Source of the DNA: Abelmoschus esculentus
Lineage: Eukaryota > Streptophyta > Magnoliopsida > Malvales > Malvaceae
Length of the DNA: 64,000 nucleotides
Direction of reading: 5' to 3'
NCBI GenBank assembly: GCA_035048815.1
Contig: JAUCBN010000036.1
Location: forward strand, 5,590,001 to 5,654,000
A model generated the notes under the pieces. The model ran no database searches. It was not told the DNA's origin and saw nothing but the letters and a program-made list of their open reading frames with translations. Each line of letters starts with the position of its first letter. Position 1 is the first letter of the stretch. Shown here piece by piece: positions 13,060-24,329 of this stretch. A program made the position numbers and the translations under genes.

Positions 13060-13520
13060 TCAATAGATGGTGAAGATAGCTCCCGAGATGGTTGGAAGAA
13101 TTTTATGGACTTGATAACCATTTACATAAGAACTCGACCAAGATAAATTGATGCTCACAAAACACCTTGTCATGTGAAAATACTTGTGACAAAGCAAACT
13201 GTATATATGTATGGCCTTGGGAGTCACCCTCATGTATTCTTTTTCTCCATATGCATAATAAGCATCAAAATCCTCCAAGATGCGAGGGTTGCCAAAATCA
13301 ACAGATGATTGTAAAATTTCTGCTCGAAATCTGTATAATCTTTTGATCATTTGTTGACTGATTTGGTACTTCAAAATAACTTTCGATTGTCTTGCAGTAG
13401 TCGTAGTGTCCAACAAGAAAGGTTAAAGTGACACATGTTCACATAACTTTACAAATTCACATGTAAACTGAGGTATTCTTTCATTCCCTAAATTTACAGC
13501 ATATGTTTGCTGCACATCAT
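13060..13520 (-). pseudogene. Unidentified protein-like sequence downstream of the PFP fragment
   Basis: On the - strand the PFP-like sequence stops being recognisable at about 13525. A new protein-like stretch follows with in-frame stops and at least one frame change; its clearest part is an open frame at 13416-13060 (118 residues) containing FGNPRILEDFDAYYAYGEKE. It does not look like the PFP C-terminus, nor like gag or pol. It may be a second captured host fragment or sequence native to the element. I do not recognise the family. Confidence 0.4.
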
Positions 13521-13524
13521 AATT

Positions 13525-14345
13525 TCAAGCATTACAGTACGAGGCATCACTGTTAGTTGACAAATTATATCTTCCTTCATAACCGAAGAAGTGCGATTGT
13601 TCTTTGAAATCAGCTTTATAAGAACGTGTTTGTTTCTTCTTCTTTAATTCTGTTTCAACCATTTGAATAAGTATTTTCTCTGTTTCAATTTTGACAACCT
13701 GAACATTTTCATGTGGATCCCTCTCAAGCATCAATTGCTCTTGAATAGCTTGAGGTAAGAAATCAAAAAGCTTTAGAGACTGATCAATAAGTTTCTTTTT
13801 CCATAGACCATCTTCATCAACAGTATCATGTGTCATAATTTTATTTAGTTCAATAATAAGCTGTTAGACCTCAGGAATGAAGTTAATAAGACCCTCTAGA
13901 ATGAGAATAACACTACAATTGTAACCTAGTTCAGCATGTTTGCATATAACGTCAACCATGTAGTCTGTTACATTTTTAAGTGTCAACTTCTTGGTAGCAA
14001 CCTCTTCTCCGATAATAATAATGTTAGGATGAGTCTGCAAAGCACACTCCAAAGTAATGTGTGAAGCTGCACGTCTCATGTATCGTACAAAGTGATAATA
14101 TTTTTCAGTTGATCGTGCATCAATTATTACATTCCCAATCATTTCAGCATATATCTTGTAGGCAGTATCAAACCCAAAACTTGTCGAAATCTCTTTGTAT
14201 TTCAAATCACCATCGATGGTTTTTGGGCATCCAATCACTCGAGTTTTCAAATTTTTACCCCTGAAGTATTCAGCAAGGAGGCAAGCATTTATGTTTGAGT
14301 CATCCCACCAATAATAACAACAACAATGAGACCTTTAAGGTAGCT
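13525..14345 (-). pseudogene. Captured fragment of pyrophosphate:fructose-6-phosphate phosphotransferase, alpha subunit
   Basis: Read on the - strand, about 270 residues match the middle of plant PFP alpha: the IIGG(V/M)T segment (near 14300), then IDGDLKYKEISTSFGFDTAY, ARSTEKYYHFVR, ASHITLECALQTHPNI, IIGEEVATKKLTLKNVTDY and, after a stop, VDEDGLWKKKLIDQSLKLFD and SHFFGYEGRY. PFP is the cytosolic, PPi-dependent enzyme that interconverts fructose 6-phosphate and fructose 1,6-bisphosphate; alpha is its regulatory subunit. The copy is dead: a frameshift near 14289, a stop after the IPEV segment (about 13863) and loss of both ends. The match runs without intron-like gaps although plant PFP genes are intron-rich, so it probably came from spliced RNA. 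It lies wholly inside the LTR element at 12734-15478. Confidence 0.88.
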
Positions 14346-14489
14346 TTGTTCCATTTGATGCACAATGTAAATAAGAACAAGACACTTAGCTACCATAAGC
14401 AGTGATTTAGACATGTCCAATGAAACGAAAAGAATTAAGTTCTTTGAATTGTCATCAGCTGAAACTTTCAACTGTAAATCCATTTCTGT

Positions 14490-15067
14490 TTAAAATAAGG
14501 AAGATAAGAAATGAAGTTTGTGCCTGCTATGCACTTGAATCAGTTCCTTCATCCTTCTCTCTATCACCAATAATCGAAACATGTAGGGGTCATTCACTTT
14601 GAGAACATCATTTGTCTTGAACTCTTTCTCTAGCAATATATCTAAATAAGATATGAATATAGAATTACTTATGGAATTTATTAGTAGTATTTCAAGACCA
14701 CCCATACTAGTCATCTCCATCACTTCAGTAATTTTTTATGCTTTAGAGGTTCAACCACAGAAGGCATCAGATCGGTAAGGTTTCGTTCCTCATGTTTTCC
14801 AAAATTGAACACATTGGTGATGAGCAACAGTATTACTATTTTTTCAGAATCAACCTGAATCATTCCTATATCATCTTGAAATTCACTTATCCTATTGTAA
14901 TGAGTAGGTTGATCGACAATTGCAAAGTTAGTTGGTATAAAGAATTTGTCGAATACCTGGTGGATTTCTGTTATTGGGTCATTCCGCTTTAACCCAACTG
15001 TAGCCATCTCATCATAAGCAGGGGTTATTAGAGATGTTAATCTCAATTTTAACGAGATAACAGCCAA
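14490..15067 (-). pseudogene. Unidentified protein-like region upstream of the PFP fragment
   Basis: Two overlapping open frames (15067-14720, 115 residues; 14723-14490, 77 residues) read like real but decayed protein, for example NDPITEIHQVFDKFFIPTNF and DPYMFRLLVIERRMKELIQV. They lie between the leader of the element and the recognisable PFP part. I cannot place them in a family. They could be gag-derived or another captured exon set. Confidence 0.35.
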
Positions 15068-15239
15068 TTGAACGTTTTATATCCTGAAGCGTCTGAGAGT
15101 TCTCCGTCACAGTACTTTGAAGCGTAAACAAAGCTTGATCTCGGCGCGTTGAAGCTTCTTGAAGATTTCGAATAGCCTCCGTATTGTTCATCATAGCTCC
15201 TCTCAATGAAAGCACCAATGTTATGAACTTAGATAACAA
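15012..15239 (-). CDS. Coiled-coil-like leader of the LTR element, possible gag start
   Basis: A 75-residue frame starts inside the 5' LTR and runs through the primer site. The part most likely to be real begins MMNNTEAIRNLQEASTRRDQ, just after the primer site. It has spaced hydrophobic residues as in a coiled coil, followed by Gln/Thr/Ser-rich sequence. Such short charged openings are common in plant retrotransposon gag proteins, but there is no zinc knuckle or other proof. It is cut off where the captured sequence begins. Confidence 0.35.
   Translation of the reverse strand: MLSKFITLVLSLRGAMMNNTEAIRNLQEASTRRDQALFTLQSTVTENSQTLQDIKRSIGCYLVKIEINISNNPCL
15201..15217 (-). other. Primer-binding site, tRNA-Thr type
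   Basis: The + strand reads TCTCAATGAAAGCACCA, one base before the LTR at 15219. As I recall, this equals the 3' end (with CCA) of a plant tRNA-Thr whose gene starts GCTTTCATAG. As the - strand sequence next to the 5' LTR it is a canonical primer site. Confidence 0.75.
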
Positions 15240-15478
15240 AGGTTAAAAATAAGTGCTCAAAGATAGATTTCACTGATAGAAAGAAAATATTCAGAATAAA
15301 GAAAGGGAGTAAGGAGAAGAACAAGAAGATAGAGAGAATTAGCAGCAGCCAATGTTTAACAATTTTCATGACCTTTTCCTAGAGTCTCTTTGACTTATTT
15401 ATACCGATAATATTACCATCTAAAAACTAACTAATTTGAGTGGTCCCCACGGCATAATATTTTTTTCGGTTCATAACA
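15219..15478 (-). repeat. 5' LTR (260 bp) of the PFP-carrying element
   Basis: Direct counterpart of 12734-12992 with the same 10-bp inverted termini. It carries TATTTATA within a conserved segment (about 15395-15405), a possible TATA element of the U3 region. Confidence 0.9.
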
Positions 15479-15594
15479 ATACATCAATAGTATTGGCGGT
15501 GATTAAAGTTTAGTCTCTGGATGGTAATACCGTTAAAATGGAATTGTATTAAAAATAAACAAGTTAAATTTTATACAAACTAACAAATTCCTAC

Positions 15595-15790
15595 ATTAAA
15601 GCGTTATGTAATCGGCTAGGTACTAATTTTTGGGCGTTGAAAGGGTGTTAACTCTTTCCACGCATAATCGACTCTTGAACTGGTTTTTATGTTTTTCACA
15701 GATAAAAATTGTTGTTTTAATAAAATAAAATAATTTTTTAAAGTAATCCAATCATACATTTAAAAAACATTGGTGACAACTCTATTATTT
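15595..15790 (+). repeat. Relic of an Ogre-like LTR end
   Basis: The sequence TAATCGGCTAGGTACTAATT, TTTGGGCGTTG, then CACGCATAATCGACTC and CAATCATAC...GGTGACAACTC follows the last ~190 bp of the LTR at 6580-6720 in the same order but strongly diverged. No other part of the element is recognisable around it. Confidence 0.55.
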
Positions 15791-16621
15791 TTGTTTATTT
15801 TTAAAATGTTAAGCTCGAGAAAAAATGATTACGACAAGCTCCTCTCTTTTTTTCGATATGGTGTCTCGATTTTTCTATTCTATTTTTTTTGTGTGTGTGC
15901 TTTGGTTTTATTCAGTGGGGTATAGGCAGACACAAAAAGAACGATTGTACACAGCCCAAAAAAGTGTGACTCAAAATAAAGAAATTAAATTAATTCAAAA
16001 ATATATATATAATAAATATATAATCTATATATAACAATATTTAAAACTTAAAACATAAAAAATGAACATCACTTTTTAAATGAAAAACTAAAAAAGTTTG
16101 ATTTTTAGAAGCTTAATATTTAATTTTTTATTGTTTAAGAGAATAATCTAATAATATTTTTTTATTAAGATAATTTAAAAAAACTTTATAAATATTACAG
16201 ATTATAAAATAAATATCTTATTTTAATAAAATATATAAAAACTCAACTTTTAAACTTGTCCCTGATTTTGTTCATGCATGTATTCTGTTGTTCTTTCTTT
16301 GTATCTCTCTATTTATTTCCTCTGCTTGTATCTCTTTGTTTTTATGTTAACTTATTGTTTTTCGATAAAAAAAAACTTTTTTGTAATAATAAATTATTGA
16401 TTAATAAAGTTGTGATTAAGGATAAGTTAGGGATGTTGATCAAAAATTATTTATTGATTATGACTCGTCTTTTTCGATTCATTTAGTTTCTTTTTCATGC
16501 TAGCTATCAGCCTTAGTGTCGTCTTTGCCCAAATTCCATCTTCTTGTTTGAAATATAATTTTTCTCGTAAATCATCGATGGGATCCTAGCACTGCCTCAC
16601 ATTTGGTACTAAGGTTAAAAC

Positions 16622-17567
16622 TAAGGATGGTAACGGGTCGGATCTGAATCGATTCAGATCTAAATCTATTTTTATATCATGAACCTAGATTTGTCTCAGA
16701 TTCGTAGGTTTAGAAAATTAAAACTCAGATCCAGATTCAATGGATCTTACGAATCCGAGTTCAAAATAAGTCCAAAACGGATCAATTAAAAAATGACTAT
16801 TCGATCTATTTTTTAACGTAATAAAACTATCATTAATTAATTTCACATCACAACTTTAACGGAAAAAAATTAATTTCAATTAACTAGTATCAGAATAAAA
16901 AACGATAAATTAAAATCTTTAAAAAATCAACAATTACACAAATATCTTTTAAATAATACAAACATTAAAAAATGTAGATCATGAAATATTCCATTGTCGC
17001 AAATTGAGTATTGTACTTCTACCTCTTAGAGTGCTAGTCTTAATCACCACTAAATCATAAACATCCTAAAACAAACAAGAAACATCCGATCAAAGAAAAA
17101 AAATATTTATCAAAATAATATTTGTGAAGTTTAAATATTAATATTAAGGTTATTTAATATAATGATTTTTTTATATAACATGTCAATAATATTTATCATT
17201 TTTGCATCATCATCATCACAATCTTCATTAATTGTGGAATAAACATATATCCTTCAAAAAGTTTTTTGTCATAAATAAATAAAAATTACATTAGAGAATA
17301 ATATAAAATATAAAATATACTATTATATATTTTTATATATTTTAAAACCAAAGGTGGGTTTTTTAATAAATATGTAAACAGTTTTGAGTTTAGGTTTGGA
17401 TCTTAGTATTAGATCCGAATTTAGATTCGGATTTAGATTCATACTTTAATCAGAAGATCCAGATTCGATTCAGATTCGTCAGGTCTAAAATTTTAGGATC
17501 CAGATCTTATAAAATGGATCTATATCTACGGATTGAGGTCGGGTCCAAAAATTCATTGTCATCCCTA
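16622..17567. mobile_element. hAT-like non-autonomous element, 946 bp, 8-bp target duplication
   Basis: The element starts TAAGGATGGTAACGGGTCGG and ends with CATCCCTA; the reverse complement of the end starts TAGGGATGACAATG. It is flanked by perfect 8-bp repeats GTTAAAAC (16614-16621 and 17568-17575), the duplication length of the hAT superfamily. The subterminal arms are crowded with GATCCGAATC/GATTCAGATC-like words in both orientations. No transposase frame. Confidence 0.75.
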
Positions 17568-17639
17568 GTTAAAACTATTAAATATCAAAACGAAAAAAGA
17601 TGATAGTTTAGGAAGTCCAATCTTCATGATATTAAACTA

Positions 17640-18382
17640 TAGGATAAAAATCGATGGGTAAGCTATATAAATGGTTTCTCGATTATGATTTAATTCTATT
17701 GAGTTTTCTAACTATAAAAAGTTACAAATAGATTATTGGACTAATCACGACTAATAAATCAATTTAATTCTATTAAAAAATAAATAATTAATGATGTGAT
17801 AGTTAATATAATCTATATAATAAGATTTTAATCCTTAACCTCTATATTTTATTTTAATTTGATCCTAAATTTAAAATTTTAATTCTTAATATTTAAATAT
17901 TATAAAATTTTAGTTTCTTAAAATTTAAATTTTATCTTTTTTTTCTTCTAAAAATAAAAGGTATACATTCCTTTTGTGGGTAATTCATCTAGATGACTAC
18001 CGTAAATATGAATGGAGGTTTTTGATTCTCCAACGATTTTCTACTACTTATACAAATAAGATTGCAGGTGGTTATTGTTAACACTAATGGAGGTTTATCT
18101 TTTTAGAAGGGAAGATGATGTTTAGGATTTAAGAGATTAAAATATTATAATATTTAAATATCGAAAAATAAAATTTTAAATTTAAGATTAAATTAAAATA
18201 AAATATAAAAGTTAAGGGTTAAATATGTTATTATATAAATTTTATACGTCATCAATATTTATTTATTTTTTAATATTATTGGACTAATTATTAGTCGGAA
18301 AACTTATTTATAGTTTCTCATAGTTAGAGAAGTCAACAAAAATTAGGTCATGGTCGATAAAATATTTATATAGTTTATCCTA
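17640..18382. mobile_element. Foldback element with ~300-bp arms
   Basis: The left arm (TAGGATAAAA...GCTATATAAATGGTTTCTCG...CTAACTATAAAAAGTTACAA) and the reverse complement of the right arm (TAGGATAAACTATATAAATA...CTAACTATGAGAAACTATAA) align over roughly 300 bp with scattered mismatches. They leave a central loop near 17950-18110. Transcribed, it would form a long imperfect hairpin. Confidence 0.7.
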
Positions 18383-20451
18383 GATGATAATACTTTAAAT
18401 TTGAATGTTTTTAACTTGATTGATATCATTATTTTGATAATAATTTATAGGATACGAATGAAACACGTTTAAAACCATAATTTCTCTTCATTTGTGGTTT
18501 GAAGGAATATAAAATGGGGATTTTGAAAGGGGAAAAAGTGATGTACAGACAGGCAGAACCATTACCAAACGTATCCCACACAATCTTGATGACGACAGAA
18601 CAGTTGACGAAAATGGTAAAAGGGATTGATCAACTTAGGAGATGAGAAATCATTTTTATTTTTAACTGAAAAATCAAAGTTAGATATGCGTCATATATTT
18701 ATATCGAGATAAAATTAAGTTATACAATATAAAATTTTTAAAATTTATATATTTTTTAGATTGTGCGATGACTTAAACAGATGTCAGATTAATTCTTTAT
18801 TTTTTTTTCAAGTGATAATCTTCACATAACCGACTATTAATTTAACCAGTGAGGGTTCTGGACAGGCGCAATAAGAGCGACATAAGGCCCCTAAAAAAGA
18901 GGAGCCAAAATTTGATAAATTATATTCATTAATTGATATCAATCTCAAAATTCGTTGTAAAAAATTTATAAATACTCTTAAAAAAGATGAGTTATAATTG
19001 TTAAAACGTTATAATTATGTTTTAAATGTGACAATTGATTATAGAATCTTATTGATTATTTCTATTATTATTGCTTCTATAGATATAATGAGGTTCTAAC
19101 AGACGCAATACAAACAATTGCACAGGGCTCCTTAAAATAGACAATTGCTTTTAAAAGTCACATTTTTAGAGGGTTATGGACAATTGTTTCTAAGGGCCGC
19201 ATTTTAATAAACTGTACAGGGTCCCAAAATTTTTGAACCGACCCTGAATTTAAGTCATTCTTTTTTATCATCCAACAATCTAAAAACGTGTAAAACTTAA
19301 AGAGTTTTATAATCCGTAATTTGATCCGATCTCATTTATATTCTATTTCACTGTGTGATTGTGGTCCGGAAGTATTCTATTTTCTCTGTTTTGAAGGGTT
19401 TCCTTTCCTTTTGCATGCATGAAGGACCTGTAGGGTTTACCAACTTTCTACTTTGATATTTTAACCTCCATTATTGGAAATAGTATTATCGATCAAAACT
19501 GGCACTGTGTTTTTAGTTGTGTAATAAAAAGGTGATTTCCAAACCTAAGATGATTTTGTCCATCACCTAAAAAGCCGAAATGAATAGGCTGCTTCTTCTT
19601 TTTCTTACAGTAGACATCACTAGTTGAGTTGAGTTGGGCTAGGTAGGTAAGGGGCAAAAGAGGTCTCATATGGTCATGTCCTGATTAAAACACAATCATA
19701 CACTTCAGTCTCTATCAACAACCTCTAGTTATTGATTGATTGTATTGGTACAATCTTAGTTTTAGTGATTAGGAATTATATCCTATACAAAATTCGTTAA
19801 TTTTATTTGGAATATATATTGTGCGAATAAAAAGAGTATCGGATAAAATTTAAAGTTCAATTATATACGAGAAATTATTTTATGTACAAGTAATAAAAAG
19901 ATTATATAAATGTTTAATTTTGGGGCTATAATTTAGAGTTTATTATTAGAATTTAGATTTTAGGGTTAAAGGTTAGAATATAGAATTTATGATTTAAAGA
20001 CTATGGTTTAAGTTTAGGATAATACAATTAGGAATTTATGTTTAGATTTTAATCGATAGACTCGAAATTCTAACCTTAAATTCTAACTGTAACCCTTAAA
20101 TTATAAACTCGTAAACTTTTAGTAAATCCATTAATCATAAAACTAAAACTTCCGTGTTTTTTATTTATTTCAGTGTTAATACATGGTATAATTACCCTAT
20201 ATTTATGTTTCATTTAGTGTGCTTTCTTTTATTTTCAAAAAAAAATATTTATGTTCGACTCCTTAGTATTCAATTTATACGATATATAGACGTAGGTTCG
20301 AGGGTGTGACAATTTAAATAATTAATTTTTTTGATAATATGTATATTCATTTTATAGTTTATATATGGGATAAGAATTTGCCCCTCCTAATATAATAATA
20401 TTAGTTCTAAAATTTAAATTTATACTTTCGTATAAAAGCACAGTGTATAAT

Positions 20452-21083
20452 TAGAGTTGTAAATGAGATAAAATAGATTATAAATTATTCAAGTTAGACT
20501 CGTATAATGTTCGATTCGATTGGACGCGACTCCAGCTTGAACTCTACTCGAGTTCTTAACGAGCCAAACCAAGTTAATTGATATTTAACTCCAAAAGCTC
20601 GTGAGTTACTCAAAAATATAATATATTAATTATTTTTTATTTTTATAATTTAAAATATAATATTTTAAACTTAAACCCCTAAAATATAAACCCTAAATAT
20701 ATATCTAACCCCTAGAATCTAAATCCCAAACTCTAAACCTAACAACCTAAATCTCTAAAAACTAAACTAACACCTTATACCTTAAAATTAACAAGCTTGA
20801 GTTTACACAAATTGTGTATCAATATTTCTTCATCATAAGACTTTAAATGAGACGTGATAGATGATGAGTTACTCGAATCCAATATGATCAAAGATCATAC
20901 AACACTTAACTCGATTGGACTCAAATCAAGCTCAAACTCAACTTGAGTTCTTAACGAGCCAAGTCAAACTCAGATTTCTCAAGCTCGTTAAAAAATTACT
21001 CAAGCTCGAATTCGACTTAAAATCTTAACAAATCGAATCGAGTTCAACACTACTAAAATTCAACTCGACTCGTTTACCCCTTA
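20452..21083. mobile_element. MITE-like element, hAT-type ends
   Basis: The start TAGAGTTGTAAATGAGAT and the reverse complement of the end, TAAGGGGTAAACGAGTCGAG, form imperfect inverted repeats. Both arms contain GAGCTTGAG/CTCGAGTTC-type words. TATAAT adjoins both borders, a possible decayed duplication. Confidence 0.5.
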
Positions 21084-22240
21084 TAATATCCTTTAAAACT
21101 AAATAAGATCTACTAAAAAAACCTAAATAATATAGAGTTCGCTAGATAAGGGAAATGACAAAATTTGGCTGGGCATTGGCGCAGTGCAACATTGTATACT
21201 CTGCTCTCCCATCAATATCTCATACGGCATTACCTAACCAAGTGTCGAATGTTTTGTCACGGAAACATGGGAAACTAATTAGTTTAATAAATGTAGAATT
21301 TTTAATATTTTTATAAATAAATTGGGCTTATCAACTAGCCAAAATTCATACCCCGTTGGGGGAAGGAATATGAAAAATATTTTTTGGAAGAAATAAAAAA
21401 ATTAAACTCAAAATTGTAAAAGTATTTTTAAGACATTTTTGTTATTATTAAAACAAAAGTTTAATCGAGTTTGAACATAAAACTTTTAAAAATTTAAATA
21501 AAATTCAACCGGACTTCACTTTATGTCAAAGAATAACATAGGTGGAACAAAACAAAATTCTGTCCTAGAAGAAAATGACCCAACAAAATATCTCTTGGAT
21601 TTGGTAAATAACATTAAAATCACCAAACAGCAAAGAAAAATATCTTGAAAAACCCTCTTTAAAAGTACAACAAAGATATTAAGTTCGGTGAATAACAATG
21701 AAGAAGAACACATGAAAATGTTAGCATCAAATCCATGTGTTTCCACCTTCAAAAAACTAGTCCAATGAAGGCTGCTGAAACCTAAACACATTTAAACACT
21801 ATGCACAGACCTTGTACACATGATGAAGCTCAATTAGAGCGAGGCGTAAATCTGCGGATTTAATATTCGAATTTCAAGTTTGAATTCATAGTTTTGAAAA
21901 AATCGAATTATAAAAAGAAAGAAAAAGGTAATCGTGAGTGACGTGGAACGATATGTATTCGAAATTTATATATACGAGAATTAAATATACAAGTTTTTTT
22001 TCATAGAGGTTTGGGAAAGCTTATTGCAATTTGCAAGCAAAGATGGATCACGTTTTTAGGGTTTATCTTCGCTTAATGCTAACAGCTTTATTTTGTATCT
22101 ATACATATAACACTAAACTCTAATGAGTTGTTAAGGCAGTTTAGATAATCATTTTACAACGACCATTTTAGGGTTTACTATTGAGAAATTAAATTAAATT
22201 AAAAAAAATCCAAAAAATAAATAAATATGACATTCTCGAG

Positions 22241-22248
22241 TATAAATA
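22241..22248 (+). promoter_or_regulatory. Likely TATA box of the MIF gene
   Basis: TATAAATA lies 192 bp before the ATG at 22433, with pyrimidine-rich leader sequence (about 22290-22350) in between. Position and form fit a plant core promoter; the start site itself is not visible. Confidence 0.5.
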
Positions 22249-22432
22249 TGAGCTTTAGGGTTAGGGCTTTGCTTGACACTAGACTTAAAGCTTTCCCTTT
22301 CTTTGTAGTATTCTTAGATTTCTCTTAATCTTTCCTCCTTTTCTTGTTCTTGTTTCATGCCTCTTTATTACTACTGATTGAGTTTCAGTTTTACAAGTAT
22401 TACAGGGAAGGATTAGGGGATCGATCGCTGAA

Positions 22433-22720
22433 ATGAGGAAGCGACAAGTGGTCGTGAGAAGGGAGGAAGCTCCGAGAAGCAGCGCTAATTCATCGATGAC
22501 AATTAGAGGCGTGAGATACGGGGAGTGCCAAAAGAATCATGCTGCCGGGGTCGGAGGTTATGCCGTCGACGGATGCCGGGAATTCATGGCTAGCGGAGAA
22601 GAAGGAACGTCTGCTGCCCTTACTTGTGCTGCTTGTGGCTGCCACAGGAATTTCCATAGAAGGGAAGTTGAAACTGAGGTAGCTTGTGACTGTTCTTCAC
22701 CTCCTTCCAACGGAGCCTAA
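22433..22720 (+). CDS. MIF2: Mini zinc finger protein (MIF family)
   Basis: This intronless gene encodes 95 residues. Residues 27-80 are a complete ZF-HD dimerisation zinc-finger domain: VRYGECQKNHAA, GGYAVDGCREFMASGEEG, then LTCAACGCHRNFHRRE. Likely zinc ligands are among C32, H36, C48, C65, C68, C70, H71 and H75. There is no homeodomain, which defines MIF proteins; family members are usually about 80-100 residues. MIFs bind ZF-HD homeodomain proteins and block their nuclear entry or DNA binding, affecting hormone responses and floral meristem termination (established for Arabidopsis and tomato relatives). The N-terminus is basic (MRKRQVVVRRE) and the C-terminus is a short Cys/Ser/Pro tail. 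The ATG is the first in frame, after a 5' region with a TATA box at 22241. Which MIF paralogue it is (2 or 3) is uncertain. Confidence 0.95.
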   Translation: MRKRQVVVRREEAPRSSANSSMTIRGVRYGECQKNHAAGVGGYAVDGCREFMASGEEGTSAALTCAACGCHRNFHRREVETEVACDCSSPPSNGA

Positions 22721-24329
22721 ATATACATATACATACATATATATATATATATATATATGGTTTTATTAAATAAATCACCACTCATGTTTGTATTAAATGG
22801 AAGGTTTTATCATGTAATCCCTCTATATTTGCTGTAATAGGTTTCCTTTAACTGCTTGCTCATGTGCTTGTGTCTCGAAGGAATGGATTTTTTCCTTGGC
22901 TTGATTTTCTATGCTATGAAGAGATAAAAATATATATATTTGTATTATGCTGTTGATGGAGGAATTAATGGGATTTTCTTCTTCTTATGATTGACGATCC
23001 ATGGTTAACCTAGCTTGGCAATTTATTTAAGTTCATAAATTAGGTTATTTAAAAAAAAAATCATAGAAAGTTAATTACTTGACGGGGAGAAAAATCATTC
23101 AACAAAATTTTTCTATCTCTGGCTCACAATAAAAAATATAGCCTAAAAATACACCCTACCTCTAAATTTTACCTCATAAACCTTAAAACTTATACCTTAA
23201 AAATACACTCTACCCATAATTTCATAAACCCTAACCATAACTCCTGACCTTAAACCCTAAATCTTAAACCCTCTATTTTAAAGTAAAGACATCAATAAAG
23301 CATAATGAAAAGGTAAACGATTTCCCCCTAAAATCACTTATTTTTTTTCAAGGCACTAGAATTCAAGTGAAACTCTTACCATTAACTGACTGCTTAGTTG
23401 ACCTGTGGTAGCAAATTGGTAAGTCTGAATTTCACTTATCAAATTAAGTGAATGAATTCCAAAGTTTCATGCTTACTTACCAGATATATATGTATATTAA
23501 TGGGTTTTGCACACCCACCATTTAACAACATTATCTTGAGAAGTTTAGGGGAAATTTTCCTTGTATGATAATTAGATTACTTTGTAATTAAGCCGAACGA
23601 CCCCACATATCTAATCACTAATGGAATATTTACTAATGTGGTCTAATCTGCTGGTTGTTAATGATGGGAAAGTGTGTTGGTGATGTACTTAAAAGGCAAC
23701 TAACCACTTGGGTCTGAACCAAAAGCTTGGTCTTTTGAGTTAAAACATCTTTATTAAATGTGTAATATCCCTGTGTCCCTTGTCTAACCCACTATGTTTG
23801 AAAAAACAAACATTTGTAATGAAGAATATGATTTCATTACTGTGGTTGAATAGTTTTCATTGATCTCAACACCAAAAGAAAAAAGATTGGAATTTCAAAA
23901 AAAAATAAAAAATCAACCGTCTTTAACGGAAAATTATTTAACATTTCCGTTGTAAGAATTTAAAGTTTAAATCTTTACATTTGCGACACGTTTATAATAA
24001 ATTAAAACGGATATAAATACATGTCTAAACTCTTTTTCGGTCATCGAAAGGACATAGATATTTAGCATGTGAGGTGAGTTGGCAGGTTTATGTTCTTCCT
24101 TCAAGTTAAGCATTGGGTATACGGAGGGAACAATCCTTCGGGTATACGTAGAATTCCGTCGGGTAGATGTCCAAACTCTCATCTTTTTTTGTTTATATAC
24201 TCTTAAAAAGGGAAATTAGGTTACTCAATAACTCCTCTTTTTCTGCAAGAATGGAAATTAGGGAAATTTTGATCATCAAAATAGAAAAACCATAAACAAA
24301 ATAGGATTTTAATTCTAATTTGTATATTC

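Larger units (their letters stand above)
12734..15478 (-). mobile_element. Non-autonomous LTR element carrying a captured PFP-alpha gene fragment
   Basis: Two direct repeats (12734-12992 and 15219-15478) each begin TGTTATGAAC and end GTTCATAACA, a perfect 10-bp inverted terminus. By eye they differ by about 11 substitutions and one indel. Flanks are ATACG (12729-12733) and ATACA (15479-15483), a 5-bp target duplication with one mismatch. On the - strand the right LTR is the 5' LTR. It is followed after one base by TGGTGCTTTCATTGAGA, which fits the 3' end of plant tRNA-Thr as primer. A purine-rich tract (AGGTGGGGGTAA) precedes the 3' LTR. The ~2.2-kb interior has no reverse transcriptase. Instead it carries a coiled-coil-like leader, unidentified protein-like stretches and a fragment of the host PFP alpha gene. 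It must have been mobilised in trans. Confidence 0.88.
15791..22240. other. AT-rich intergenic DNA with MITE-like and foldback elements
   Basis: I see no gene. Identified contents are the hAT-like element at 16622-17567, the foldback element at 17640-18382 and the MITE-like element at 20452-21083. The stretch 18840-19260 repeats GGGCTCC/AGGCCCC-type words but gives no clear boundary. Open frames at 15825-16034, 16256-16486 and 21516-21791 have AT-driven composition and no known motif. Confidence 0.6.

Noticed and set aside
18840..19260. Possible mobile element with GGCCCC/GGGCTCC words
   Set aside because: No inverted ends or target duplication could be fixed; similar words near 34530-34660 are too diverged to define a unit.
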